From: JAIEPM01 sp964546815
GTDB lineage: Bacteria; Cyanobacteriota; Vampirovibrionia; Obscuribacterales; Obscuribacteraceae
Length of the DNA: 64,000 nucleotides
Assembly (NCBI GenBank): GCA_964546815.1
Contig: CAZJLR010000005.1
Location: 62,001-126,000, forward strand
Direction of reading: 5' to 3'
The notes below the pieces were generated by a model. It made no database searches, was not told the origin of the DNA, and was given only the letters and a program-made list of their open reading frames with translations. Of this stretch, positions 35,216-43,476 are shown one piece after another; within the stretch, counting starts at the first letter, position 1; each line of letters begins with the position of its first letter. The translations under genes and the position numbers were made by a program.

Positions 35216-37873
35216 CTAGTTCTTGCGTGCCCTTTTCACTTTTGATTCTCGGCAACGCAAACAGGGGCTCTTGCCAGACTTAATTAAGTTTACAACGTTA
35301 CATACGGCAGCCTCCCACGTTTGGCTACTGTGCGTAGGACAACGCCACCACATCCGTTTATTACTACCAGGGGTCAAAAGTGCAGGTTTTGCAGGTGAAT
35401 TTTTGTTTGGGTGCCAGTATTTAGTTGCTTCAGGACAGCCTTTTTCCAGATTGTTTTCTCTGGAAGCTTTCTTGCCGTAACAAAACGGACAACCAAAAAC
35501 TTTACTGCCCCGATTATAAGACTGAACAACAGCACTAACTTTCGCCTGCCAAACATGCTCAATGTTTTTCTTGCATATCCAGAATGCAGTGACCTTGCCA
35601 GTAATACCAACTTGAGAGGGTTTTAGTTGACCATTTTTTGTGGGATGCCACATTTGCGCCACCGATGGATAAAGCGCACTCAATGATCTCTCCGGGGAGA
35701 ATCGTTTTCCAGAGCAAAACGGGCAACCAGGTAGACCCCGCTCTATCGCCAAAACTACATTACAAATTCGTGCCTGCCAATCATGATATTTCGAAACGGG
35801 ACACAACCAGAACACGTTCTTATTACTCTTGGCTGTCACATCACTGGCGGAGCACCCGCCATTCTTATCGGGGTGCCACATCTTTGCCGCTCTTTGGCAT
35901 AGAGCAGCAAGGCTATTACGTTGATCTGCCTTAAGCCCCGAACACCACGGACAGCCTGATGACTTAAATTTGTTGTGGCTTTCAACGACTTTCACTATAG
36001 TAGCCTCCCAAATGTGGTCTGCGCACCGTGGACAGCGCCACCAAGCAGACAGCCCAGAGCCTGGCAATACGTCGAATGGGGACAGCTTGTTCTTGCCTTT
36101 GTGCCACATTTTCGCCAGACCGGGATATCTGGCTGCTAAACTTTTCTCGTTGACCAATTCATTATTTTTACATTCGGGACAATTACTATGGCGAAGAGTT
36201 CGTGCTTCAACAGTTTCTCGCCATTCGTGCTTGGCTGCTCGACAGCGCCACCAGACAGACTCTTTGCTGTTGTAAGCCAAATCCGATGGACGTAGCCTCC
36301 GATTCTTCAATTTTTTGTGAGTAGGGATGCGCAGATTGCGAACAATTTTATAACTGCCTGCAATTTTTGGCCACAACCGACGGTTCTTGGTCGGATGCCA
36401 TTCCAGAGCAATCGTTGGAAATTTGCTTGCCAGGCTATTTGAATCGGATATGTAGAAATCGCTACAAAACGGGCACTCTGGCGTTCTAATTCTGTTACTG
36501 GCTGATTGCATCCACTGGTGAGTTTTGTCCTTCTTGCAGCGCCACCAATAAAGCTTTGAAGAGCCACAAGCAACGCGATTGGGCTTCATTTTTTCATTTA
36601 AGGTAGGATGCCACTCTGCTGCTATGCTTGGATGTAGGGCAGCAATTGAATTTTCTGTATCAACTCTGTCGCCTGCGCAGAATTGACAAATCTGAGGTCT
36701 TTCCTTTCTTGTTCTATTCGAAATTTTCGCTTGGTATTCGTGCTCAGCTTTTACGGGGCACTGCCACCAAACATATCGCTGCGAACCGGGCGAAAACATG
36801 AATGGCGAAAACCCATCGTTGCGCAATTTGTGCCATTCTGCTGCAATTTCTGGAAAGAGATATCCCAAACTTTGCTCTTTCGCAGGAAGTCGCCGCAGAA
36901 CTTTCCCTTCGTCTATACAAGCCTTACACTGTGCATTATGTATGGTTCTACGTTCGACTTTACATTGCCAGGTATGCTTTGGATTTAAAGAACAGAGCCA
37001 CCAAACAACGCGCACCGAACAACCGGGAACATCTTCTGGCTTAAGGCTTCCATTCAGCGTGGGATGCCATTCGGCTGCCACTTTAGGGAATCTCTCTTTA
37101 AGACTTACTCGACCAAACTTTGTGGCGTTGCCTGCACAATGCGGACAACCCAGATTTTTTCTAGTTCTATTCGTTACATTCTGGCGCCATATATGTTCGG
37201 CATTTAATGAACAACGCCACCAGATTTTTATCTTCCCAAAGGGAAAAATCTCCTCTGGACGGAGTTCACCATTTTTGGTTGGATGCCATTCTCTTGCCAG
37301 CTCAGGAAACCGACCTGCAAGAGAGTTGCTAATCGTTAGTTTGCGTGAACTGCAAAATGGACAGGCAGTCTTTTGTACAGTGCGTGCCAGGCAGCTTGCT
37401 TTCCATGTATGGGAAGGATCCTTCCTGCAAAGCCACCACACTTTTCTTGAGCTGCCCGGCGTGAATTTTTCCGGGTTTAATGGTCCATTTTTGCTGGGGT
37501 GCCATTCAGACATCAGCTCTGGATTTGAAACTGCGATATTGTAATTTTTACTCGGCAATTTTCCAGAACAAAACGGGCATCCCATTGTAGAAAGCGGGCT
37601 TTCTGTTCTTATGTTAATTGCCCGACGCCAAACATGATCTTCGCCAGCAGGACATTTCCACCATATTTTAGCTGCAGACCCAAAGGTATAGTCATCGGCG
37701 GTGTAAAATCCGTTGCGTGTGGGATGCCACTGTGCAGCTAAGTTAGGATGAGTTACAGATAAAGGTGGAAATTTGGACCAGGAAAACCAGGGACGCAACA
37801 GTTTTTGCTCTTTTTCTGGTTGTCCAGGTGGAGTTATCTCGGAATGCTTCGATTGTTTTTTAGATGACGCCAT
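35216..37873 (-). CDS. Eleven-repeat treble-clef zinc-ribbon protein (DUF4379-like)
   Basis: An 885-aa protein made of 11 repeats of about 65-75 residues. Each has the pattern WHPTKNG, then WWxC, then HxW, then CPxC, giving one Cys4-type zinc site per repeat. Repeat starts include NLAAQWHP, ELMSEWHP, ELAREWHP, KVAAEWHP, EIAAEWHK, SIAAEWHP, TIALEWHP, GLAKMWHK, RAAKMWHP, SVAQMWHP and EATKYWHP. Repeat 7 carries an insertion before its WWRC. The domain often stands before a Vsr-like endonuclease; here no nuclease follows, and the protein ends in a basic tail (KVKRARKN). DNA or RNA recognition is likely, the target unknown. A single long gene with its own promoter region. Confidence 0.88.
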   Translation of the reverse strand: MASSKKQSKHSEITPPGQPEKEQKLLRPWFSWSKFPPLSVTHPNLAAQWHPTRNGFYTADDYTFGSAAKIWWKCPAGEDHVWRRAINIRTESPLSTMGCPFCSGKLPSKNYNIAVSNPELMSEWHPSKNGPLNPEKFTPGSSRKVWWLCRKDPSHTWKASCLARTVQKTACPFCSSRKLTISNSLAGRFPELAREWHPTKNGELRPEEIFPFGKIKIWWRCSLNAEHIWRQNVTNRTRKNLGCPHCAGNATKFGRVSLKERFPKVAAEWHPTLNGSLKPEDVPGCSVRVVWWLCSLNPKHTWQCKVERRTIHNAQCKACIDEGKVLRRLPAKEQSLGYLFPEIAAEWHKLRNDGFSPFMFSPGSQRYVWWQCPVKAEHEYQAKISNRTRKERPQICQFCAGDRVDTENSIAALHPSIAAEWHPTLNEKMKPNRVACGSSKLYWWRCKKDKTHQWMQSASNRIRTPECPFCSDFYISDSNSLASKFPTIALEWHPTKNRRLWPKIAGSYKIVRNLRIPTHKKLKNRRLRPSDLAYNSKESVWWRCRAAKHEWRETVEARTLRHSNCPECKNNELVNEKSLAARYPGLAKMWHKGKNKLSPFDVLPGSGLSAWWRCPRCADHIWEATIVKVVESHNKFKSSGCPWCSGLKADQRNSLAALCQRAAKMWHPDKNGGCSASDVTAKSNKNVFWLCPVSKYHDWQARICNVVLAIERGLPGCPFCSGKRFSPERSLSALYPSVAQMWHPTKNGQLKPSQVGITGKVTAFWICKKNIEHVWQAKVSAVVQSYNRGSKVFGCPFCYGKKASRENNLEKGCPEATKYWHPNKNSPAKPALLTPGSNKRMWWRCPTHSSQTWEAAVCNVVNLIKSGKSPCLRCRESKVKRARKN

Positions 37874-37922
37874 AGGAAACGCTCTTCTTTGGTCAATTTA
37901 ACGCAAAAAATGGAGCAACGCT

Positions 37923-38162
37923 TCACCGCTCGACCAAACTACTCATAATAATCCCATCCAGCTTGTTTTGGAGTTCACTATCTGCAAGCGACTCGGACCA
38001 CCCCCACACTTCACCTCGCCTGAGACTTGCTAACACTAGATTATATACTTGTTTCCAACAGAACCATTGACCGGAGCCACTGCCGATGACTCTATCATTG
38101 CTTAAAGTCCAATCGGGAATGCGATTTTTATCCGTCCGAATGTTGGTTTCCTTCTCATCATT
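37923..38162 (-). pseudogene. Fragment of an unidentified gene
   Basis: Within the gap upstream of the zinc-ribbon repeat gene, the minus strand has a 79-codon frame with natural composition (NRIPDWTLSNDRVIGSGSGQ, then WFCWKQVYNLVLASLRRGEV and SLADSELQNKLDGIIMSSLV) ending at TGA 37923. It has no start codon and begins after a TGA at 38163. Another frame just upstream (LTNASEKWLK) could join it by one frameshift. It is probably the decayed end of a small gene. Confidence 0.35.
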
Positions 38163-38253
38163 TCAGCCATTTTTCAGAAGCATTGGTTAACCTATCGGAA
38201 CAGGTATTCCACAACTAGAAGCCAATACGAAAACCAATTCTGAGGACAAAATT

Positions 38254-38688
38254 GTGTTTCAAATCAGGAAGCAAAGTTTCTGCCAGAGATGTAATAGAAG
38301 ATGTCCTGCAGGAACAGAAATGACCAAACTTCAAAACGGCAAATTTTGGTGCGCTGACTGTGCTTTCAAACCTTTGAGAAGTACAGCGCTTCATGATCAA
38401 ACTTGTGCTCGGTGCAATCATCAAATAACTAAAGGAGAGCAACGCGGTTGGGCACCTGAAATTGGGACATGGTGCTACTATTGCGTCAACGGCAAAGACT
38501 CAAGCAGATTTACTCTCAGGGACGCAGAGCGAAGAGAGCTGGACGAGACCCTTGAACGCGCAAAGCAATTAAGAGCACTTCCGTCGCCATTAAGCGAAAA
38601 GTCGACGAGGGAGCTTGAAGAGCTCACGTTGATTCTGAAACAAAGATTCGGGCAGGTTAATACAGTAGCCAGATTTCTATCGCACTAA
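38254..38688 (+). CDS. Small zinc-ribbon protein with two Cys-pair clusters
   Basis: A 144-aa protein with a GTG start at 38254, supported by a GAGG site 8 nt upstream. It has two zinc-finger-like clusters, FCQRCNRRCPAG with CADC, and TCARCNHQITKGEQ with CYYC, each about 30 residues, followed by a charged helical tail rich in Glu/Arg. It may bind nucleic acid or mediate protein contact. No family name is certain. It converges with the bestrophin-like gene. Confidence 0.65.
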   Translation: MFQIRKQSFCQRCNRRCPAGTEMTKLQNGKFWCADCAFKPLRSTALHDQTCARCNHQITKGEQRGWAPEIGTWCYYCVNGKDSSRFTLRDAERRELDETLERAKQLRALPSPLSEKSTRELEELTLILKQRFGQVNTVARFLSH

Positions 38689-38704
38689 CTTTTCTTCAGT
38701 GACG

Positions 38705-39523
38705 TCATTTGTCTGTTTTTACGTCTGGCTTTTCGTCATGAAGATAACGCGACGGACCATCGGGAACAACCAACACAGATTTCTTCAGCAGCAAAAACAT
38801 CGAAGGCTCAATCTTAAGCTCTCCAGAGTACGGTTGGCTGTAGGCGGCTAGAAGCCAGACATTTAACGCTAGAGCTGTCGCTACTAATGCCGTCATGAAT
38901 GCCTGCACTTTTGGAAATTGCGAAGCGAAAATATAACTCAGCGCTAGAGTTATCATCGCGCCAAAACCAACTACGACCCAAAGTGCGGTAGGCATATTTT
39001 TTTGAGCCAAAAGAATTCTCGCTCTGCGATGTTCTCCCAGGTTCTGCATTGCTGAAACCAAACCTTGCTCCAAATCATTCTGGCGATCGTTTTCAGGCAC
39101 CACAGCTACAGCTGCTTCCCAGAGTTTCTGGTAGCTCTGCCAACCGTGATTTATCTCTTCGCCTCTCCGCATTTTTGGCCACTCGGTATCAACCACTTCA
39201 TCAACATATTCGCGGCACAATTGACGAATGCGAGGTCTGTCGATATCTGAGAGTCCTCGTGCAATTCGAAAAACGCTGGCTACGTTGCTCGCTTCCTGTT
39301 CACCATGCATTTGTGCATCGTGATATTTTTCCATGGCGCCCGCAACCATAAAACCGAGCAACACTGAAAATAGAGTCCCCACAACTCCCATCATCGCTTC
39401 GCCGGCGCTGTGGTGGAGTTCAAGAACTTCCTGCTTCACAAAGCGATTTACCAGAAATTGCCCGCACAGCGCCATGCAGACAAAGCCCAGAACCAAAACA
39501 AACGCGTCAATTAGTGTATTCAA
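38705..39523 (-). CDS. Bestrophin-like membrane protein (DUF4239)
   Basis: A 272-aa protein with four hydrophobic segments, two near the N-terminus (residues ~5-25 and 42-64) and two near 178-220. The central cytoplasmic part (VASVFRIARGLSDIDRPRIR, then LCREYVDEVVDTEWPKMRRG) is the DUF4239 pattern, a bestrophin-like fold. Such proteins are probably anion channels in the inner membrane. No operon partner; it is divergent from the lipid-kinase gene. Confidence 0.82.
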   Translation of the reverse strand: MNTLIDAFVLVLGFVCMALCGQFLVNRFVKQEVLELHHSAGEAMMGVVGTLFSVLLGFMVAGAMEKYHDAQMHGEQEASNVASVFRIARGLSDIDRPRIRQLCREYVDEVVDTEWPKMRRGEEINHGWQSYQKLWEAAVAVVPENDRQNDLEQGLVSAMQNLGEHRRARILLAQKNMPTALWVVVGFGAMITLALSYIFASQFPKVQAFMTALVATALALNVWLLAAYSQPYSGELKIEPSMFLLLKKSVLVVPDGPSRYLHDEKPDVKTDK

Positions 39524-39727
39524 TTAGTCCTTCAAGGGGGAGATTCCAAGGAGCAAAGACCTTAGTTTTTGTAGACCAAACTAAGAATACCAGACATACA
39601 AAGGAAGAGCACCACTACAACATTTGGAACTAGGCTTCCCCTTTTGCGTCCGGCTTAAGGTATCTAATAATGAAAGGCCTGACCTACTTATGAGTACCGT
39701 GCGAACATTACATAAGCGACTTTACCC

Positions 39728-40753
39728 ATGAATAAACGCGCAGTCATTGTATACAATCCAATAGCAAAAACCGAGCCATGGCTGCCGGATCTAGTGCGCG
39801 AGCTTTGCGATCGCGGCGACTTTATCGTAGGATTTTTTGCCCACGACCATAAGAAAACGCCTGCGGATCTAATTGAATTAATTCAAAGAAGGCCAGACCT
39901 GTTGATCGCCGCAGGTGGAGACGGCACAGTTCGCTTCGCGGTGGCGGCTCTGGCGCAGGCTAAGTCGGACATTCCGCTTGCCATAATTCCAATTGGTACA
40001 GCCAATGTATTGGCTCGCAATCTGGGTGTTTTGGGTGAGGGGCTGATGGAAACATCGTTGGACCGCGCAATGGACACGATAAGCAACGGCAAACGTCTGC
40101 GCATCAATCTGGGCATGATGAACGGAGAATATTTTGCTGTCACTGCTGGCGCGGGACCAGTCTCTGATGCATTCGTCACGCCCAAAAGTGTAGAAAAGAA
40201 TACTCTCAAATTGTTTGCATATGCCAGGTCTGTAATTCAGGCAATCATACTGCCAGGAATTGAATTCAAAATTTCAATAGAAGGACGGTCGTTCACTGTA
40301 TCGGCATCGGGCATCTTCGCGAGCAATGTTCAAGATTTTGGGATTGGAAAGACGCCTGATATCAGCGAGCTGGTCGACGGCGAACTTTCATTGAACATTG
40401 TGAGACCAGATAATTTCGAAAGGCAAGTTGATGCGAGCTTTGGATTTGTTAGGCGCAAAGACCATGAGCACCCGCAAGTTTATATTCGCAAGATAAAAGT
40501 CGGGCAAATTGAAGTGTTGAGCGTCAAAAATCGATTCGCATGGTTTCACAGACTACTAAGTTTTATCAGGGGAAGCAACGCTCTTAAGGATGCGCATCAA
40601 AAAACCGAAGCAGGAGTCATCGCTATGATTGACGGAGAAGAATTTGGCACAACACCGATGAGAGTTGAAATAGTTCAAAATGCTGTGACAGTACTTGTTC
40701 CTTCGACCAAAGAGACTGCGATAAATGCAGTTACTAAACGCAAGGCGGCATAA
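39728..40753 (+). CDS. Diacylglycerol-kinase-type lipid kinase (YegS/DgkB family)
   Basis: A 341-aa protein. The N-terminal nucleotide-binding domain has IVYNPIAK at the start, LIAAGGDGTVRFA (the GGDGT signature) and IIPIGTANVLARNLG. A C-terminal beta-sandwich follows (FAVTAGAGPVSDAFV, IMDGEE-like AMIDGEEFG near the end). It should phosphorylate diacylglycerol, sphingosine-like lipids or phosphatidylglycerol with ATP. Compared with typical ~300-aa members it carries an extra ~40-residue basic stretch around residues 250-290. The last codons overlap the longest frame of the phosphatase gene, whose own start is 22 bp downstream, so the two are likely one transcript. Confidence 0.9.
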   Translation: MNKRAVIVYNPIAKTEPWLPDLVRELCDRGDFIVGFFAHDHKKTPADLIELIQRRPDLLIAAGGDGTVRFAVAALAQAKSDIPLAIIPIGTANVLARNLGVLGEGLMETSLDRAMDTISNGKRLRINLGMMNGEYFAVTAGAGPVSDAFVTPKSVEKNTLKLFAYARSVIQAIILPGIEFKISIEGRSFTVSASGIFASNVQDFGIGKTPDISELVDGELSLNIVRPDNFERQVDASFGFVRRKDHEHPQVYIRKIKVGQIEVLSVKNRFAWFHRLLSFIRGSNALKDAHQKTEAGVIAMIDGEEFGTTPMRVEIVQNAVTVLVPSTKETAINAVTKRKAA

Positions 40754-40775
40754 GCCATTTACAGAAGAGGATTTA

Positions 40776-41282
40776 ATGGATAGCAACACATTTGATTTAC
40801 CAAACTTCCATGTCGTTCTCGACCGAAACAACAAGAGCGAAGCGCCCTGGTTGTTTCGTGGCGGACAGCCGAGCGACCAAGGATTTGATCTGTTAAAGAG
40901 TAAATACAATGTTGAAACAGTAATATGTTTACGACGCGATCATACTCGGTGGGAAGAGCATTATTTGATGAACCTGGGCATAAAATTCATCTACTTGCCG
41001 CTGCCACTGGCCTTGCCTAAATTATCGCCAGAAGATTTCCACCAACGCATGAGCCTCTTTCTACAATCCCTGAAGGATGCTCAAAAAAATGTTTATGTCC
41101 ATTGCGTGGAAGGCAGAGATCGAACAGGTCTGATGATTGCACTTTACAGGACCTGCGCACAAAGCTGGCCGATTGACGATGCTTATTCAGAGATGGTGTC
41201 ATGCGGCTATCGTGGCTTTGTTCATCATGTAATCTTATCTGCATTCAAAGACAAATTATATGAGTTAGGGGAAGCTTGTTGA
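40776..41282 (+). CDS. Dual-specificity/tyrosine phosphatase
   Basis: A 168-aa protein from ATG 40776, with an AGAGGA site upstream; a longer frame from 40725 only rereads the lipid-kinase end. The active-site loop is VHCVEGRDRTG (Cys-x5-Arg), preceded by the early motif PWLFRGGQPSDQGF, which in this family starts the catalytic domain. The general-acid region is near LPLPLALPKLSPED. There is no signal peptide, so it is cytoplasmic. It shares its layout with the exported phosphatase at 43477-44607. It may act on phosphotyrosine, phosphoinositides or the product of the neighbouring lipid kinase. Confidence 0.88.
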   Translation: MDSNTFDLPNFHVVLDRNNKSEAPWLFRGGQPSDQGFDLLKSKYNVETVICLRRDHTRWEEHYLMNLGIKFIYLPLPLALPKLSPEDFHQRMSLFLQSLKDAQKNVYVHCVEGRDRTGLMIALYRTCAQSWPIDDAYSEMVSCGYRGFVHHVILSAFKDKLYELGEAC

Positions 41283-41409
41283 TTTTGACAAGATCTATTC
41301 CATTTCAGCTAATTACTCAGACCAGTTAACGTGATAGAATTCCATCGATTCGCTTTCGCAAAACTGAGTGTAATGCGGTTGCATGGAATTCAAAGGAACG
41401 AATTCTGAA

Positions 41410-41832
41410 ATGAATATTTGGGTTGGCTATGCATTTCTCTCCATGCTGTTTGCCGGATTTACTTCCGTTATTGCGAAGAAAGGGCTTGATGGTATTTCTT
41501 CCGACTTAGGAATGACGCTTCGCACCTGTTTCGTGTTTGTATTCACTCTTATGTTTGCCTTCGTTGTAGTTCCACAAAAGGAATTGGCGCTTCTAAGAAT
41601 GTCGAACTGGCTCTGGCTGGGAGGATCAGCAATTGCCACTACGCTTTCTTGGATTTTTTACTACAAAGCGATCAAGTTGGGCGAAGTTTCCACTGTTGCA
41701 CTGATCGATAAGGGTAGCGTGGTTGTGGCGATGCTGCTCGCTTTCCTATTTTTGCACGACGCGGTGACCGCGCCAAAACTAATAGGCGCAGCGCTTATAG
41801 TCGCAGGATTGTTAGTAATAGCTCGCGGCTAG
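41410..41832 (+). CDS. EamA-family single-domain membrane transporter
   Basis: A 140-aa protein with five hydrophobic helices, MNIWVGYAFLSMLFAGFTSV first, then LRTCFVFVFTLMFAFVVV, the motif WIFYYKAIKLGEVSTVAL and VVAMLLAFLFLHDAVTAPKL with IGAALIVAGLLVIARG last. This is one EamA unit, as in small drug/metabolite transporters that pair as dimers. ATG 41410 (after AAGGAACG) and ATG 41383 are both possible. The last codons are duplicated just after the stop. Confidence 0.85.
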   Translation: MNIWVGYAFLSMLFAGFTSVIAKKGLDGISSDLGMTLRTCFVFVFTLMFAFVVVPQKELALLRMSNWLWLGGSAIATTLSWIFYYKAIKLGEVSTVALIDKGSVVVAMLLAFLFLHDAVTAPKLIGAALIVAGLLVIARG

Positions 41833-41858
41833 CGGGTCGTAGGATCGTTGGTAATAAC
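41800..41858. repeat. Imperfect duplication across the EamA stop codon
   Basis: A 23-bp segment at 41800-41822 (coding for the last residues before the stop) recurs at 41836-41858 with 20 of 23 bases identical, a 36-bp period. The second copy is noncoding. Confidence 0.65.
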
Positions 41859-41882
41859 GAACTTTAACACTGCGAGCTTAAT

Positions 41883-42596
41883 TCAATCCTTGCGTCCCAC
41901 CACACGAAGCCCAATAGCTTCAATTACTCCCGCGCGGCACAGCTCCGCTTCCCATTCGCGAATGCGTTGCGCCTGGAGTTCCGAAACATCCTCAGTAAAA
42001 TAGCGATATAAATATGCGAGTCGTTCTTCGCTACTAATTTTGAATGTCGCGTTCAATGCGGTCAACAATTCACTGGAAGTAGCGACTCCATGTTTCCCAA
42101 AATGATGTTCACGCCATGCTGCCACCGCATCGCTCGGTAACTGCCCATTCACTAATTTGGGTCCACGCCCTTTCCAGGCACCAGCGCCCGCTTCAATTAC
42201 TGATTTCAGTCCGTAAAACCAGATCGCCGTTTTTTCATCAAACAATTCGGCGGCAAACTCTTCCACAATTAGAGTCCCACCATGTTTCAAAAAACCAGCA
42301 GCACGATTGACTGCTTGATCAATTGGCTGCATATGGTGCAACGACGCTGAAAAAAGCACCGCATCAAATTTTTGGTCAATCTCAAAACGATGAAAATCGC
42401 CTTCGATTACTTCAATACCAAGCTGCTTCGCTTCTGCCACTGCATTGCTGTTGCCATCTATTGCGGTGACAGTATATCCTGCATCTCTCAAACCTTTCGC
42501 AATGGTTCAATTGCCACATCCGACATCTAAAATCGAAGCCCCTACCGGCACTTGTGATTGCACAAACAAAATAGTTTGCTTTGAGCCCTCTTTCAT
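41883..42596 (-). pseudogene. SAM-dependent methyltransferase with in-frame TGA in motif I
   Basis: From ATG 42596 the frame encodes MKEGSKQTILFVQSQVPVGA, then SILDVGCGN, then TGA at 42507-42509, then TIAKGLRDAGYTVTAIDGNS and the rest of a class I methyltransferase (EVIEGDFHRFEID, FDAVLFSASLHHM, GGTLIVEEFA) to the stop at 41883. The TGA stands exactly where the SAM motif needs Gly (DVGCGNG), a single-base change from GGA. Without readthrough only a 203-aa fragment lacking motif I could be made, and it could not bind SAM. Either a recent nonsense mutation or a base error. Substrate unknown. Confidence 0.85.
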
Positions 42597-42626
42597 AAAT
42601 TCCTTTTCCAACAGTTGATTAACATC

Positions 42627-43247
42627 TCATTCGGGTTCTTTGTTTTTGCTCTCACTCTTAGTATTGCACTCAGAACCCATCTGCACCACTTTCTTGACCG
42701 GCGCAGGTTTTGCTGCGAAGGCGTCCAATTCTTTTTGAGTGTCCTCATTTAACGGGAGTGGAAATTCAGAATGATACCATTCAACTTGCTTGCCTGTAAT
42801 AACTGCTGTGAGGAATAGCACATCCTTTTCTGGTTTCGCGACTTCCTCCAAAGACTCAGTTGTCTTCGGATGCTTTCCAGCTGTTGTAATCGTAGTGAGC
42901 TTTAACTTGCCATGTTCTTTCTTTACGGATGCAGGAAACTCAAAACAGACCATGCCCCTTGGCTTAATCCAAAGTTTTTCCCCAACAGACAACTTGACCT
43001 TAGTTGCGTTCTTGTAGACCTTCAATACTTTGAATTGCTGTTTTCTGAGTGCAAAACGAGAACTCTTTAGCTTTAGTACCTTGCCTTCTGGGAGATCATC
43101 AAATTCATTTGGACCAGCATCTACAGTAACGATGGCTTCTGCTTCTTTCGAAGCCTCTGCGACAGTGGTGGCATTAACGGGAACAGTGAATGAACTGCAG
43201 GCAAATAACATCGGCATTAAACTTAAAATCCATTGCTCACTTTTCAT
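42627..43247 (-). CDS. Secreted protein of unknown function
   Basis: A 206-aa protein with a clear signal peptide (MKSEQWILSLMPMLFACSSF, cleavage near VNA at about residue 26). The mature part is a beta-rich domain (SSRFALRKQQFKVLKVYKNA, LSVGEKLWIKPRG) with a polar tail (SECNTKSESKNKEPE). There is a single Cys in the tail. No catalytic motif recognised. It lies between the broken methyltransferase and the exported phosphatase, all on the minus strand with wide gaps. Confidence 0.6.
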   Translation of the reverse strand: MKSEQWILSLMPMLFACSSFTVPVNATTVAEASKEAEAIVTVDAGPNEFDDLPEGKVLKLKSSRFALRKQQFKVLKVYKNATKVKLSVGEKLWIKPRGMVCFEFPASVKKEHGKLKLTTITTAGKHPKTTESLEEVAKPEKDVLFLTAVITGKQVEWYHSEFPLPLNEDTQKELDAFAAKPAPVKKVVQMGSECNTKSESKNKEPE

Positions 43248-43476
43248 TATCGTCCCCTCAAATTAGACGGTCTCATTCTCTGTATGCAAATACAAAAAAC
43301 GTTATCAAAATCACCGCTACATGTCACTCGGCTTAACCCTAGTACACTTTCAAATGCACTATTCATTCCACGTGACATACACAACCAGCAAACATTGATT
43401 AAAACCGAACGAGCTATAGTAGATGTTGCCTAGCGTGACAAAATTGTGCTGCGGATCATACTCTTTTACGCTAACT

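Noticed and set aside
42507..42509. Alternative genetic code with UGA read as Gly (or Trp)
   Set aside because: Many coupled genes (kinases, phosphatase, jetA, jetB, jetC, GyrB-like) end in TGA precisely at the next start codon, so UGA works as a stop here.
42507..42509. Selenocysteine at the in-frame TGA
   Set aside because: The expected residue is Gly in a SAM-binding loop, not Cys, and no selenoprotein context is seen.
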